Counted from the first letter of the stretch, positions 35,849-45,541 are shown. The stretch: 64,000 nt of DNA from Ruegeria arenilitoris (GCF_013035425.1 NZ_WQHX01000001.1:62001-126000); one strand, 5' to 3'. Numbers and translations are program-made. Notes: a model not told the origin generated them from the letters alone.

Positions 35849-36442
35849 TTAAGTGCGGGCGCTACCCACAAGTTTCCAGAGGGCGGGCACCAACAACGCC
35901 GCCATAGCCAGTTTGATCGCATCCCCAATAAGGAAAGGTGTCAAACCCCATTCCAGAATCGGTTTGTCCCAGCCGTAAAGCTGGCCAAGCCAAAAGAGGC
36001 CCGGTACATAAATGACCACATTTGCCAAAAACAGTGCTAATGCCAGCTTCCCAACCGAGCGGTCCCAACCACGTGCGGCCAACGCGCCCAGCAGGATTGT
36101 CGCAAGAAGGTACCCAACCAGGTAACCGCCAGTGCCACCCATCATATAGGTCAGGCCAAATTTTTCAGCCGAAGAACCGGCAAAAACATCAAAGCCAAGC
36201 GCACCAATCAGCAGATAACCTACCATGGTGATCAGACCCAAACGGGCGCCATACGCGGTACCAATGGTCAGAACGGCAAAAGTGCCCATTGTTATCGGAA
36301 CCGGCCACATGGGAACCTTGATTTTTGCGGCAATGGCAAGCGCCAAAATACCCAGGGCAACCAAGGCAACTTGTTTGAGACGCAGCGCAGTTCCCTCACG
36401 CGGGCCGATTGCTTCGACCAGAACATTCGCACTCATTTTCAT
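35849..36442 (-). CDS. bioY: Biotin transporter substrate-binding subunit BioY
   Basis: A 197-residue protein with six hydrophobic helices and the BioY pattern KIKVPMWPVPITMGTFAVLT, LTYMMGGTGGYLVGYLLA and WGLTPFLIGDAIKLAMAALL. BioY is the biotin-binding S component of an energy-coupling factor transporter and can work with or without BioM/BioN; none is adjacent. GGAG lies four bases before the ATG at 36442 and ten before the ATG at 36436, so either may be used. A dyad TTACG-CTAT-CGTAA (36509-36522) lies upstream; a BioR-type TTATMKATAA box was not found. Confidence 0.93.
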   Translation of the reverse strand: MKMSANVLVEAIGPREGTALRLKQVALVALGILALAIAAKIKVPMWPVPITMGTFAVLTIGTAYGARLGLITMVGYLLIGALGFDVFAGSSAEKFGLTYMMGGTGGYLVGYLLATILLGALAARGWDRSVGKLALALFLANVVIYVPGLFWLGQLYGWDKPILEWGLTPFLIGDAIKLAMAALLVPALWKLVGSART

Positions 36443-36513
36443 TTTTCTCCGTGTTCGGACTTTTTGCGGCTGCAGAAATGCCCGTTTCGGGCCTCGGCTG
36501 CAAGATGATTACG

Positions 36514-36936
36514 CTATCGTAACCTATATTTGGTGTCCATCTCATAGGATTTTCGTGGTCCGGAAACAATCCATCTAACTGACCACACTGGCCAAGCCGA
36601 AAAATCATAAGCCGCATCATAGCTGTCAGGCGGACAATCATGATGGTCAGAGGCATTTGGCAGACCTAAGTTCAGCGAATGAAAATACCGACCGTCGTCA
36701 AATTGGATTTCGATGTTATCCCCAATTGCTCGCCAAAGATATCGCCGGGTTCCTTTCATTTCCTTCTGACCGGGGATTCGCAGGATAACCTCTTCATCAT
36801 AGATTAGCCCGTTACCATCGGGGCGCAGGCGTGCGGTTCCATCTGCCTCGACGACCTGCCCAGCCTTTGCGTCGCGTATGGTGCGGAACAGTATCCATTC
36901 ACCAGCAAAATCGGAAATTTTACCTGGCAAAATCAC
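36514..36936 (-). CDS. DUF6314-family protein
   Basis: A 140-residue protein with the DUF6314 pattern: FAGEWILFRTIRDAKAG, NGLIYDEEVILRIPG, RYLWRAIGDNIEIQFDDGR, a His-x-Cys site (SDHHDCPPDSYDAAYDF) and RWIVSGPRKSYEMDTKYR. The fold is predicted to be a small beta-barrel; role unknown. It starts with GTG, overlapping the stop of the upstream gene by one base (TAGTG), so the two are translationally linked. Confidence 0.8.
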   Translation of the reverse strand: MILPGKISDFAGEWILFRTIRDAKAGQVVEADGTARLRPDGNGLIYDEEVILRIPGQKEMKGTRRYLWRAIGDNIEIQFDDGRYFHSLNLGLPNASDHHDCPPDSYDAAYDFSAWPVWSVRWIVSGPRKSYEMDTKYRLR

Positions 36937-37265
36937 TATTCGAAGACTCCGTCGGTGGCGCCACCCCGGTCATCAACAAATCGTATGGTCTGGCCGGCTT
37001 GGAGCACATCGTAACAAACCCACAAATCCGATGGTGGCAACAATGAACAATATTGATCCTCGCGCACTGTCCAACGACCAGAGGACGGCTGCCCAAAAAA
37101 ATATTGGGTCAACATCGTGTCATCAAAAGTCTGCCAGGCTCCCTCACCGTAATTTAGCTTTTGTCCGGAAAGCACTAACAGAATCTCGTCACCTGTTAGA
37201 GTTTTAAATTCTTCTGCCCCCAACCAACTGGGCACAAGACCCAAAATCAGGGCAAACCGTCTCAT
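36936..37265 (-). CDS. Exported protein of unknown function
   Basis: A 109-residue protein: signal peptide MRRFALILGLVPSWLG-AEE, then FKTLTGDEILLVLSGQKLNY, GAWQTFDDTML, WTVREDQYCSLLPPSDLWVCY with two cysteines, and TIRFVDDRGGATDG. The same layout occurs in short secreted proteins of other Rhodobacteraceae as far as I recall, without known role. ATG at 37265 was preferred to a GTG four codons earlier. Coupled to the DUF6314 gene. Confidence 0.7.
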   Translation of the reverse strand: MRRFALILGLVPSWLGAEEFKTLTGDEILLVLSGQKLNYGEGAWQTFDDTMLTQYFFGQPSSGRWTVREDQYCSLLPPSDLWVCYDVLQAGQTIRFVDDRGGATDGVFE

Positions 37266-37354
37266 CTTTGCACTCACGCCTTGTTCCTTTGGCTGAGCGG
37301 GTTTAAACCCCGCCGCATCGCCTCATGCCAAAACACAATAAGGTGCCGCTGCCA

Positions 37355-38659
37355 ATGATTCCACGTTATTCCCGCCCCGATATGGTTGCCATTTGGTCGC
37401 CGGAAACCAAGTTCCGGATTTGGTACGAAATCGAGGCTCACGCATGTGACGCCATGGCAGATTTGGGTGTTATTCCGCGCGAAAACGCCGAAGCAGTGTG
37501 GAAGGCAAAGGATGTTGATTTCGACGTCGCCCGCATTGACGAGATCGAGGCTGTGACCAAACACGACGTCATCGCTTTTCTTACCCACTTAGCCGAACAC
37601 ATCGGCAGCGAAGAAGCCCGTTTCGTGCATCAGGGTATGACCAGTTCCGATGTTTTGGACACATGCTTCAACGTGCAATTGACCCGTGCCGCAGACATAC
37701 TCATTGCAGATCTTGAAGGATTATTGACCGCCCTGAAACGTCGTGCTTACGAACACAAGGAAACTGTTCGCATTGGCCGCAGCCATGGTATCCACGCCGA
37801 ACCCACAACAATGGGTCTGACCTTCGCCCGGTTTTACGCCGAGATGGACCGCAACTTGTCCCGCATGCGCGATGCTCGTGCCGAGATCGCCACCGGCGCA
37901 ATCAGCGGCGCGGTTGGCACGTTTGCCAATATCGATCCGCGTGTCGAAGAGCATGTCTGCGACCAGCTAGGTCTGGTGCCCGAGCCAATCAGTACTCAGG
38001 TAATCCCGCGCGACCGCCACGCTGCCTTCTTTGCCACACTAGGCGTCATCGCCAGCAGCATCGAGAACATCGCCATCGAAATCCGCCATATGCAGCGAAC
38101 CGAGGTACTCGAGGCCGAAGAGTTCTTCTCAAAGGGTCAAAAAGGTTCGTCCGCGATGCCGCACAAACGCAACCCGGTTCTGACCGAAAACCTGACCGGT
38201 CTGGCGCGACTGGTACGTATGGCTGTGGTTCCCGCCATGGAAAACGTGGCGTTGTGGCATGAACGCGATATCAGCCATAGCTCGGTCGAGCGAAACATCG
38301 GCCCCGATGCCACCATCACGCTGGATTTCGCACTGTCGCGGCTGACTAGCGTCGTAGACAAGCTGGTTATCTATCCTGAGAACATGATGGCCAACATGAA
38401 CAAGTTTCGTGGTTTGGTCATGAGCCAGCGTGTTCTATTGGCCCTTACCCAAGCCGGCGTCAGCAGAGAAGATGCTTATCGCCTTGTCCAGCGTAACGCC
38501 ATGAAGGTTTGGGAAGAAGGCAAGGACTTCAAAACCGAATTGCTGGGCGATGCCGAAGTCACTGCTGCGCTCACCAAAGAAGAGATCGAAGAAAAGTTCG
38601 ATTTGGGTTACCACACCAAACACGTCGATACGATATTCGAACGCGTTTTCGGAGAATAA
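37355..38659 (+). CDS. purB: Adenylosuccinate lyase
   Basis: A 434-residue fumarase-superfamily enzyme acting twice in purine synthesis (SAICAR to AICAR, adenylosuccinate to AMP). Visible: N-terminal MIPRYSRPDMVAIWS, HQGMTSSDVLDTC, GRSHGIHAEPTTMG with the catalytic His, and the signature loop KGSSAMPHKRNPVLTE. Start at 37355 matches the family; ten extra codons upstream were not used. Alone on the plus strand, followed by two small exported genes. Confidence 0.97.
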   Translation: MIPRYSRPDMVAIWSPETKFRIWYEIEAHACDAMADLGVIPRENAEAVWKAKDVDFDVARIDEIEAVTKHDVIAFLTHLAEHIGSEEARFVHQGMTSSDVLDTCFNVQLTRAADILIADLEGLLTALKRRAYEHKETVRIGRSHGIHAEPTTMGLTFARFYAEMDRNLSRMRDARAEIATGAISGAVGTFANIDPRVEEHVCDQLGLVPEPISTQVIPRDRHAAFFATLGVIASSIENIAIEIRHMQRTEVLEAEEFFSKGQKGSSAMPHKRNPVLTENLTGLARLVRMAVVPAMENVALWHERDISHSSVERNIGPDATITLDFALSRLTSVVDKLVIYPENMMANMNKFRGLVMSQRVLLALTQAGVSREDAYRLVQRNAMKVWEEGKDFKTELLGDAEVTAALTKEEIEEKFDLGYHTKHVDTIFERVFGE

Positions 38660-38780
38660 CTTCTGAATTCAATTTGTTCTGGAAAGGCTCTGCCCGTGTT
38701 TCGGACCCGGGTTGAGTTTCTTTGCCTGAATCGCTGTTTTCAGCTATGGTGCTCATGGATTTCCTAATGGGAGAAACGCA

Positions 38781-38933
38781 ATGATCCGCGCCCTACTCTG
38801 CAGCTTCGCGCTGCTTATGACAGCATCAGCCGGATTGGCATGCACTGGCCATGCAAGTCAAAATCAGTCCTGCGCACCCGGTACAATTTGGGACAGCGAA
38901 GCTCAAACTTGCGTGAAACTGGTCAATAGCTGA
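38781..38933 (+). CDS. Small exported Cys-rich protein (CBM14-like)
   Basis: A 50-residue protein, MIRALLCSFALLMTASAGLA as signal peptide, then a 30-residue mature part with CTGHASQNQSC and CAPGTIWDSEAQTCVK. The C-x2-G-x2-W-D-x5-C pattern resembles half of a peritrophin-type chitin-binding module (CBM14); such tiny proteins are seen after purB in related genomes. GGGAG lies seven bases before the ATG. Carbohydrate binding is a guess. The next gene carries the same motif with identical spacing. Confidence 0.7.
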   Translation: MIRALLCSFALLMTASAGLACTGHASQNQSCAPGTIWDSEAQTCVKLVNS

Positions 38934-38940
38934 CGAAAAG

Positions 38941-39036
38941 TTTCCTACTCGTGAATAATATGGGGCGGTTCGACGTTAGATTTTTCGTAGACCGCACTAT
39001 TGTTATGTCGAGCAGCCTAGAAAACGGAGTAGGAAA
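38941..39036 (+). promoter_or_regulatory. Leader with inverted repeat covering the ribosome-binding site of the TPR gene
   Basis: TTTCCTACTC (38941-38950) is perfectly complementary to GAGTAGGAAA (39027-39036). The right arm contains the Shine-Dalgarno region (GGAGTAGGAAA) and touches the ATG at 39037. If both arms are in one mRNA, pairing would hide the start. Confidence 0.4.
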
Positions 39037-39576
39037 ATGCGTCTCGTACTAGCTTCTGCAATCGCATTCCAAGCGTTTGCCTTTGCCCCAATCGTGCATG
39101 CCGCGGGTGGCGACAGTAACCCTCCAAAACCCACCAATACGACAAAGAAATGCCTATTTGGTCGAGTCTACGACGAAGCCGCGGGACGGTGCGTAAAGCC
39201 AAACAGAACAAACTTTACAGATGATCAACTATACGACGCGGTTCGGGAATTGGCCTACGACGGTCAGTTCGAGCACGCGCAGGAAATTCTTCGCATAATG
39301 GATCAGGATGACGACCGCGTTCTAACCTATTGGGGCTTTACCTACCGAAAATTAGGTGAACTTGAGCTTGCGAACGTCTTTTACGAAAACGCAATCTCAA
39401 CCAACCCCAATAACATTCTGGCGCGCAGCTACATGGGCCAGGGGTTTGTTACCGAAGGAAAGACAGATCAGGCCATTGAACAGTGGCGCGAAATCAAGGC
39501 TCGTGGTGGTGAAGGAACCTGGGCTGAGGTTTCACTACGCGAAGCGATTAGCACCGGCTTGACTTACAATTACTAG
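39037..39576 (+). CDS. Exported TPR protein
   Basis: A 179-residue protein: signal peptide (MRLVLASAIAFQAFAFAPIV, cleavage after VHA), a Cys pair in CLFGRVYDEAAGRCVK, then tetratricopeptide helices (DQLYDAVRELAYDGQFEHA, YWGFTYRKLGELELANVFYENAISTNPNN, ARSYMGQGFVTEGKTDQAIEQW). TPRs mediate protein contacts, here in the periplasm. The Cys motif has the same residues and spacing as in the 50-residue protein just upstream. GGAG is at about nine bases, inside an inverted repeat arm. Confidence 0.85.
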   Translation: MRLVLASAIAFQAFAFAPIVHAAGGDSNPPKPTNTTKKCLFGRVYDEAAGRCVKPNRTNFTDDQLYDAVRELAYDGQFEHAQEILRIMDQDDDRVLTYWGFTYRKLGELELANVFYENAISTNPNNILARSYMGQGFVTEGKTDQAIEQWREIKARGGEGTWAEVSLREAISTGLTYNY

Positions 39577-39644
39577 GCTTCAGGGTTTCTTTACCCGACT
39601 CTCCTTATTCTGCCTGGGACTTAAGATATTGGCATGGCAGGCAT

Positions 39645-40742
39645 ATGCAGGACCCTCAGGCACTGATACAGATGACGCCTGGCGCGCAAGCGCCAGTCGT
39701 AGACACAATTGATGAACCGGCACGGGTTGTCCCGCGCGCATTGTCCAATAAAGAAAAGGCCGCAGTTATCGTTCGGCTTCTACTGAACGAAGGGGCAGAC
39801 ATCCCGCTCGAAGAACTGCCGGATGCATTACAAGAAAAACTCACGCATCAATTGGGCCGAATGGGGCTTGTTGACCGTGTGACTTTGGCGGCTGTAGCCG
39901 GCGAATTTGCAGACGCACTTGACAGCGTTGGGTTGTCTTTTCCACATGGATTGGCCGGTGCTCTGGATGCCGTGAACGGTAAAATAGCGCCCTCAACAGC
40001 GGCCCGTTTACGCAAGGTGGCCGGTGTCAGGCAGGTCGGCGACCCTTGGGAGCGTTTGCGCGAAGTTCCGGCCCAAGACCTAGCAAAAATGGCCCAAGCC
40101 GAAAGTACCGAGGTGGCTGCGGTAATGCTTTCCAAATTGGAGACTGCGAAGGCTGCTCAACTGTTGGGCAATTTACCTGGCCCAGTCGCGCGCAGGATTA
40201 CTTACGCAGTATCAAAAACGGCGAATGTCACCCCCGAAGCCGTCGAACGCATCGGATGGTCACTGGCGGCCCAACTGGATCAACGTCCGATCCCAGCATT
40301 TCAGGACGAACCCGGCGAACGTATTGGGGCGATTCTGAACCGATCGGCAGCCACGACCAGAGACGGACTATTGACGGCACTTGACGAAGAAGACGCAGAC
40401 TTCGCAACGGTTGTCCGCCAGTCGATCTTTACATTTGCTCATATCCCAGAGCGTATTATGTCCCGCGACGTTCAGGCCATTTTGCGTGAAGTGGAACAAC
40501 CCGTTCTTGTGAACGCCCTTGCCGGTGCGACAAGTGGTGAAGATCGAGCAGCCGCAGATTTCATTTTGAGAAGTATTTCCTCGCGAATGGCTGACAGCTT
40601 GCGCGACGAAATGGAAGAGCGCGGACGCGTTAAACAACCTGAAGCGGAAGAAGCAATGTCCCAGATCGTCGGAGCGATCCGGACTTTGCAGGACGCAGGC
40701 GCATTAACCCTGGTCGAACAGGAAGATAGCGACGAACCGTAA
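39645..40742 (+). CDS. fliG: FliG-type flagellar motor switch protein
   Basis: A 365-residue protein. The C-terminal domain fits FliG: VRQSIFTFAHIPERIMSRD, AILREVEQPVLVNALAG, FILRSISSRMADSLRDEMEERG, AEEAMSQIVGAIRTLQDAG. The N-terminal part (LSNKEKAAVIVRLLLNEG) also follows the family. FliG forms the rotor ring that meets MotA. No other flagellar gene is near; Rhodobacterales often carry a fliG copy apart from the main cluster. N-terminal half is more divergent than in E. coli. Confidence 0.85.
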   Translation: MQDPQALIQMTPGAQAPVVDTIDEPARVVPRALSNKEKAAVIVRLLLNEGADIPLEELPDALQEKLTHQLGRMGLVDRVTLAAVAGEFADALDSVGLSFPHGLAGALDAVNGKIAPSTAARLRKVAGVRQVGDPWERLREVPAQDLAKMAQAESTEVAAVMLSKLETAKAAQLLGNLPGPVARRITYAVSKTANVTPEAVERIGWSLAAQLDQRPIPAFQDEPGERIGAILNRSAATTRDGLLTALDEEDADFATVVRQSIFTFAHIPERIMSRDVQAILREVEQPVLVNALAGATSGEDRAAADFILRSISSRMADSLRDEMEERGRVKQPEAEEAMSQIVGAIRTLQDAGALTLVEQEDSDEP

Positions 40743-40853
40743 CGTATAAGGTTGAAATTTCTGTGCATTCATCTGGCTTGGGCAGGTACTTGAGATCGAA
40801 AGGTCGCAGTAGTATGAGTGATCCGGCATCTCACAGATTCCGGTTAGACGTCC

Positions 40854-41777
40854 ATGCCAGCCAAAAAGTCCAAGCTAAGTCGTTTCGAGCTTGGGAAATA
40901 CTATCTTGCTAATCTTTTTCTTAGGGGCGTCATTGGTGGAATGCGTCTGCTACCTTACGAGCGACGGATCGCCACGATGGGCGCGATCGTGCGCGGGCTC
41001 GCTCCGATTGTCGGATTCCGCGCCCGCGTGCGTCGTAATCTAAAACTCACGCGCCCCGATCTTCCCGAGAACGAGATCAACCGTATTTGCCGTGCGGTTC
41101 CAGACAACGCTGGGCGCGCAATTATGGAGCATTTTTCACCAGAGGATTTCATTGCTCGGCAGAGCACGGCTAAGGTTTCAGGCGAAGGGGTCGCGTCATT
41201 TGATACCGCCGTCGCTGAGGGAAAGCCGGTAATGATGATAACGGCTCATTTTGGACATTACCTTGCGGCTCGCATTGCCCTGCAACACAGAAGCGGTCAG
41301 CCAATTGGTTGTCTGTATCGCCGTATGGCCAATCCGTATTTCAACGACATGTACGTCGAAGCTTTCTATGAAACCGGTTCGCCCATGTTTGAACAGGGAC
41401 GCAGAGGTATGGTCGAAATGGTCCGCACCTTGAAGAGCGGCGGAATTATCGCCATTGTGTCCGATCTGCACGCAATAGGCGGTGAAGAGCTGACTTTTTT
41501 CGGCAAACCGGCGGTGACATCCGTTCTGAACGCGGAACTGGCTTTAAAGTACAAAGCCGTAATGATCCCTTGCTATGCTGTGCGTCAACCCAACGGAATC
41601 GATTTCGAAATCGTACTACACGAGCCGGTCCCACATTCTGATCCCAAGACAATGACACAATATACCAACGACGATCTTGAGGTCATGGTGCGCAAACATA
41701 TGGGACAATGGTTCTGGATACACCGTCGCTGGAAAGCCTGGAAAGGTCTTGGCGTTCAACCAGAGGATATGCCCTGA
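40854..41777 (+). CDS. LpxL/HtrB-type acyltransferase with altered HX4E motif
   Basis: A 307-residue peripheral membrane protein of the LpxL/LpxM lysophospholipid acyltransferase family: N-terminal hydrophobic helix (FLRGVIGGMRLLPY), RVRRNLKLTRPDLPENEI, ITAHFGHYLAAR, GCLYRRMANPYFND, a DLHAIGGEELTFFGKPA block and QWFWIHRRWK near the end. In the family the catalytic motif is H-x4-D/E (HFGNWE); here the sixth position is Leu (HFGHYL). The remaining conserved blocks are intact. Lipid A or ornithine-lipid acylation are possible roles; catalysis needs testing. Confidence 0.85.
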   Translation: MPAKKSKLSRFELGKYYLANLFLRGVIGGMRLLPYERRIATMGAIVRGLAPIVGFRARVRRNLKLTRPDLPENEINRICRAVPDNAGRAIMEHFSPEDFIARQSTAKVSGEGVASFDTAVAEGKPVMMITAHFGHYLAARIALQHRSGQPIGCLYRRMANPYFNDMYVEAFYETGSPMFEQGRRGMVEMVRTLKSGGIIAIVSDLHAIGGEELTFFGKPAVTSVLNAELALKYKAVMIPCYAVRQPNGIDFEIVLHEPVPHSDPKTMTQYTNDDLEVMVRKHMGQWFWIHRRWKAWKGLGVQPEDMP

Positions 41778-41801
41778 TCGAAGGCTTGCGATCGCAATAG
41801 T

Positions 41802-42503
41802 TTATTTGACACGAGTTGCCGCGACTATCGGGCCATGACCAGCCTTCTGCACCAGCACAACGGCCGGTAGGTCAAGTGGCAATGATACTCGGAAATTTTC
41901 AGGTGTTCTGCCGTTCCATTGACCGGCAAATTGCCAGTTTTCGACTACATTTGCGTAATCCAGTTCGTGACCCGCCAATTCTCCGCGGCGGATAGACGCG
42001 TGTCGCAGAGGGGAATATTGAACAACAAGTATGTCGTACGCTTCGCCTTCGGGCAATTCGATCGGGTTTACTTCCACATCTATTTCGTTGCCAGAACGAT
42101 TGGCTTTGACTTGGGCTTCGGGCTCAGAGGTCAAATGCAAGTCAATGATCCTATCCAAATCCCTCGATTTAGCGCCGACAACATCATGCTGCCCATTAAT
42201 CACCATCTGAGGAGTGTAGATCATTGATCGCCCGCCTTGGCGCGCGTAGGCTCTCTGGCGCAGTGCGTGGTCTGGATTAGCGTATTCGTCCTTCCACCCA
42301 ATGTAGTCCCAGTAGTCCACGTGCAAGGCCAGACCAATTACATCTTCACGCTTGGCTAATTCGTGCATGATGCGATCAGCCGGAGGACAGGACGAACATC
42401 CCTGCGACGTAAACAATTCGACCACGACCGGATCATCGTCAGCAATGGCCAAAGCGGCGATGGACACAGAAAGAGCAGTTCCTAATAAGGAAGATTTGAA
42501 CAT
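41802..42503 (-). CDS. DUF1223 thioredoxin-like exported protein
   Basis: A 233-residue exported protein: signal peptide MFKSSLLGTALSVSIAALA, then VVELFTSQGCSSCPPADRIMHEL with a C-x2-C site, ALHVDYWDYIGWKDEYANP, YARQGGRSMIYTPQMVINGQ and the C-terminal beta domain (DILVVQYSP, VVENWQFAGQWNG). This is the DUF1223 family, a thioredoxin-fold protein with unknown redox partner. ATG at 42503 opens the signal peptide. Divergent from acnA. Confidence 0.88.
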   Translation of the reverse strand: MFKSSLLGTALSVSIAALAIADDDPVVVELFTSQGCSSCPPADRIMHELAKREDVIGLALHVDYWDYIGWKDEYANPDHALRQRAYARQGGRSMIYTPQMVINGQHDVVGAKSRDLDRIIDLHLTSEPEAQVKANRSGNEIDVEVNPIELPEGEAYDILVVQYSPLRHASIRRGELAGHELDYANVVENWQFAGQWNGRTPENFRVSLPLDLPAVVLVQKAGHGPIVAATRVK

Positions 42504-42729
42504 TGAATCATCTCTAACTGACAGAGTGTCCTGAGTGTTTAGTCCGGAAATATTCAAATCACCAATCAAGGTTTCTTGAGACCTTGTTCGTTCAAATCGG
42601 CAAAAATGTGTGCAATGGTATACAAAAATTGCCGCACCCTGCCTCTTGGACCTTGAACCAAAGCCGCTGGTAATGCAGATAGCCCTCAGCGAATCCCAAA
42701 ATCCACGTCATTTGAGAGGGAGGCCACAG

Positions 42730-45420
42730 ATGCCCATCAAAGTCGGACAGGATACCGCCAAGACACGCCGCAGCCTGAGCGTGAATGGTAAGTCCATTTC
42801 CTATTACTCGATCCCCGCCGCGCAAGAGGCCGGTCTGGGCGATTTCTCGAAGTTGCCAGCAGCGCTTAAAGTGGTGCTGGAAAACATGCTTCGGTTCGAA
42901 GACAACGGCTTTTCAGTCTCGATTGATGACATAAAAGCCTTTGGTGAATGGGGAGCGAACGGTGGCAAGAACCCACGCGAGATTGCGTATCGCCCTGCCC
43001 GTGTTCTTATGCAGGATTTTACAGGTGTGCCTGCAGTGGTCGATTTGGCAGCCATGCGTGACGGCATCAAAGGGCTAGGCGGCGATGCGCAAAAGATCAA
43101 CCCGCTGAACCCGGTTGATCTTGTTATCGACCATTCAGTCATGATCGATGAGTTTGGTAACCCGCGCGCTTTTCAGATGAACGTCGACCGTGAGTACGAA
43201 CGTAATATGGAGCGCTATCAGTTCCTCAAATGGGGCCAAAACGCATTCAATAATTTCCGCGTTGTGCCCCCCGGAACTGGAATTTGCCACCAGGTGAACC
43301 TTGAGTATTTGGCGCAGACTGTCTGGACTGATACTGACCAGCGTGGAGAAGAAGTCGCCTACCCCGACACGCTTGTCGGCACCGACAGCCATACCACTAT
43401 GGTCAACGGTATGGCCGTTCTGGGTTGGGGTGTTGGCGGCATCGAGGCCGAAGCCGCGATGTTGGGTCAACCGATCTCGATGCTGATCCCGGAAGTTATC
43501 GGCTTTGAACTGACTGGCGAACTGGTCGAAGGCACAACAGGCACCGACTTGGTTCTCAAAGTTGTCGAGATGTTGCGAGAAAAAGGCGTCGTGGGCAAAT
43601 TCGTCGAATTCTATGGCGAAGGTCTCGATCGCCTCCCATTGGCAGATCGCGCAACCATCGCCAACATGGCACCTGAATACGGCGCAACCTGCGGCTTTTT
43701 CCCGATCGATAATGAAACGCTGCGCTATCTGCGCAATACTGGTCGAGACGAAGACCGCATTGCGCTGGTCGAGGCGTATGCGAAAGAAAACGGTTTCTGG
43801 CGCGGCGCTGACTATGCACCTGTCTACACCGACACACTGTCGCTGGACATGGGTTCAATTGTTCCCGCGATCTCTGGCCCGAAACGTCCTCAGGACTATG
43901 TTGCCCTGACAGATGCCAAAGCTGCATTTACGCGTGAGATGGAGCAGACCTTCAAACGTCCGATGGGCAAAGAAGTCGCCGTCAAAGGCGAAGATTACAC
44001 CATGGAATCGGGCAAGGTCGTGATCGCCTCGATCACATCATGCACAAACACATCGAACCCTTACGTAATGATCGGCGCGGGCCTTGTGGCGCGTAAGGCC
44101 GCCGAACTGGGTCTGAACCGCAAGCCTTGGGTTAAGACCTCGCTGGCGCCGGGTTCGCAGGTTGTGTCCGCTTATCTTGAGGCCGCCGGCCTGCAAGAAG
44201 ATCTGGACAAAATTGGCTTCAACCTGGTGGGCTATGGATGCACAACATGCATTGGTAACTCGGGCCCGATACAGCAGGAAATCTCGGAGGCAATTGCCGA
44301 AGGCGATTTGGTCGCCACCTCGGTTCTGTCGGGCAACCGAAACTTCGAAGGCCGTATTTCACCGGATGTTCGGGCAAACTATCTTGCCTCGCCGCCTCTG
44401 GTCGTGGTTTACGCTCTGGCCGGAACCCTCGATATTGACTTGACTTCAGAACCGATCGGTCAGGACAAAGACGGCAACGATGTTTACATGAAAGACATTT
44501 GGCCCTCGAGCCAGGAAGTCGCCGAGCTGGTCGAACAGACTGTGACACGCGAAGCGTTCCAATCGAAATATGCCGACGTATTTAAAGGCGACGAGAAGTG
44601 GCAAGACGTCGAGGTGCCTCAGCAGGAGACCTATGATTGGCCTCCAACATCGACTTACATTCAGAACCCGCCTTACTTCCAAGGTATGGGTGCGGAACCC
44701 GGTACAATCTCAAACATCGAAGGCGCGAAGGTTCTGCTTATCCTTGGTGATATGATCACAACCGACCACATCTCGCCTGCTGGATCGTTTGCGACAACAA
44801 CCCCCGCGGGTAAGTATCTGACTGATCGACAGGTTCAGCCGCGTGAGTTCAACTCGTATGGCTCTCGCAGAGGTAATCACGAGATCATGATGCGCGGCAC
44901 CTTCGCAAATATCCGCGTAAAGAACGAGATGCTGGACGGCGTTGAAGGTGGCTATACAAAAGGCCCAGATGGACAACAAACATCGGTGTACGAAGCGTCG
45001 ATGGCCTATCAGGAACAAGGCACCCCGCTGGTCGTGTTTGGTGGTGAGCAGTACGGCGCAGGCTCCTCGCGTGACTGGGCCGCCAAAGGTACCGCTTTGC
45101 TAGGTGTAAAAGCCGTTATCGCCGAAAGTTTTGAACGTATCCACCGTTCGAATCTGGTTGGCATGGGCGTTATCCCCTTCGAGTTCACCGGAGGCGATAC
45201 CCGTAAGACATTGGGTTTGAAAGGGGACGAAACCGTATCGATCGACGGTCTGGACTCGGTTGAACCGCTTCAGGAAGTACCCTGCACAATCGTCTACGGT
45301 GACGGAACTGAAAAGACCATCACATTGAAATGCCGCATCGATACAGCGCCCGAGATCGAGTACATCGAGAATGGCGGCGTTCTTCAATACGTTCTGCGGA
45401 ACTTGGCAAAAGCATCGTAA
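42730..45420 (+). CDS. acnA: Aconitate hydratase A
   Basis: An 896-residue TCA-cycle enzyme converting citrate to isocitrate. Iron-sulfur ligands are in [11 protein letters not shown] and [12 protein letters not shown]; active-site blocks [22 protein letters not shown] and, in the C-terminal swivel domain, TDHISPAG and [13 protein letters not shown] are intact. GGGAGG precedes the ATG at 42730; 40 further codons upstream in frame are unlike the family. A strong terminator follows. Confidence 0.97.
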   Translation: MPIKVGQDTAKTRRSLSVNGKSISYYSIPAAQEAGLGDFSKLPAALKVVLENMLRFEDNGFSVSIDDIKAFGEWGANGGKNPREIAYRPARVLMQDFTGVPAVVDLAAMRDGIKGLGGDAQKINPLNPVDLVIDHSVMIDEFGNPRAFQMNVDREYERNMERYQFLKWGQNAFNNFRVVPPGTGICHQVNLEYLAQTVWTDTDQRGEEVAYPDTLVGTDSHTTMVNGMAVLGWGVGGIEAEAAMLGQPISMLIPEVIGFELTGELVEGTTGTDLVLKVVEMLREKGVVGKFVEFYGEGLDRLPLADRATIANMAPEYGATCGFFPIDNETLRYLRNTGRDEDRIALVEAYAKENGFWRGADYAPVYTDTLSLDMGSIVPAISGPKRPQDYVALTDAKAAFTREMEQTFKRPMGKEVAVKGEDYTMESGKVVIASITSCTNTSNPYVMIGAGLVARKAAELGLNRKPWVKTSLAPGSQVVSAYLEAAGLQEDLDKIGFNLVGYGCTTCIGNSGPIQQEISEAIAEGDLVATSVLSGNRNFEGRISPDVRANYLASPPLVVVYALAGTLDIDLTSEPIGQDKDGNDVYMKDIWPSSQEVAELVEQTVTREAFQSKYADVFKGDEKWQDVEVPQQETYDWPPTSTYIQNPPYFQGMGAEPGTISNIEGAKVLLILGDMITTDHISPAGSFATTTPAGKYLTDRQVQPREFNSYGSRRGNHEIMMRGTFANIRVKNEMLDGVEGGYTKGPDGQQTSVYEASMAYQEQGTPLVVFGGEQYGAGSSRDWAAKGTALLGVKAVIAESFERIHRSNLVGMGVIPFEFTGGDTRKTLGLKGDETVSIDGLDSVEPLQEVPCTIVYGDGTEKTITLKCRIDTAPEIEYIENGGVLQYVLRNLAKAS

Positions 45421-45444
45421 ATCGAACGCAAAACAAGCTGATAG

Positions 45445-45475
45445 AACCCCCGGCCAAACGGCCGGGGGTTTTTTG
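45445..45475 (+). terminator. Terminator of acnA
   Basis: AACCCCCGGCC (45445-45455), loop AAAC, GGCCGGGGGTT (45460-45470), followed by TTTTG: an 11-bp perfect stem. Confidence 0.92.
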
Positions 45476-45541
45476 TTTTCTGGCCATTCATTCGAAATTC
45501 TGAAACTGTTTGGTTCAGGCTCAGTGCGAAAGAACAAAGTC

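Noticed and set aside
36443-36513. BioR operator before bioY
   Set aside because: No TTATMKATAA-type box was found; only an unrelated dyad TTACG-CTAT-CGTAA is present upstream.
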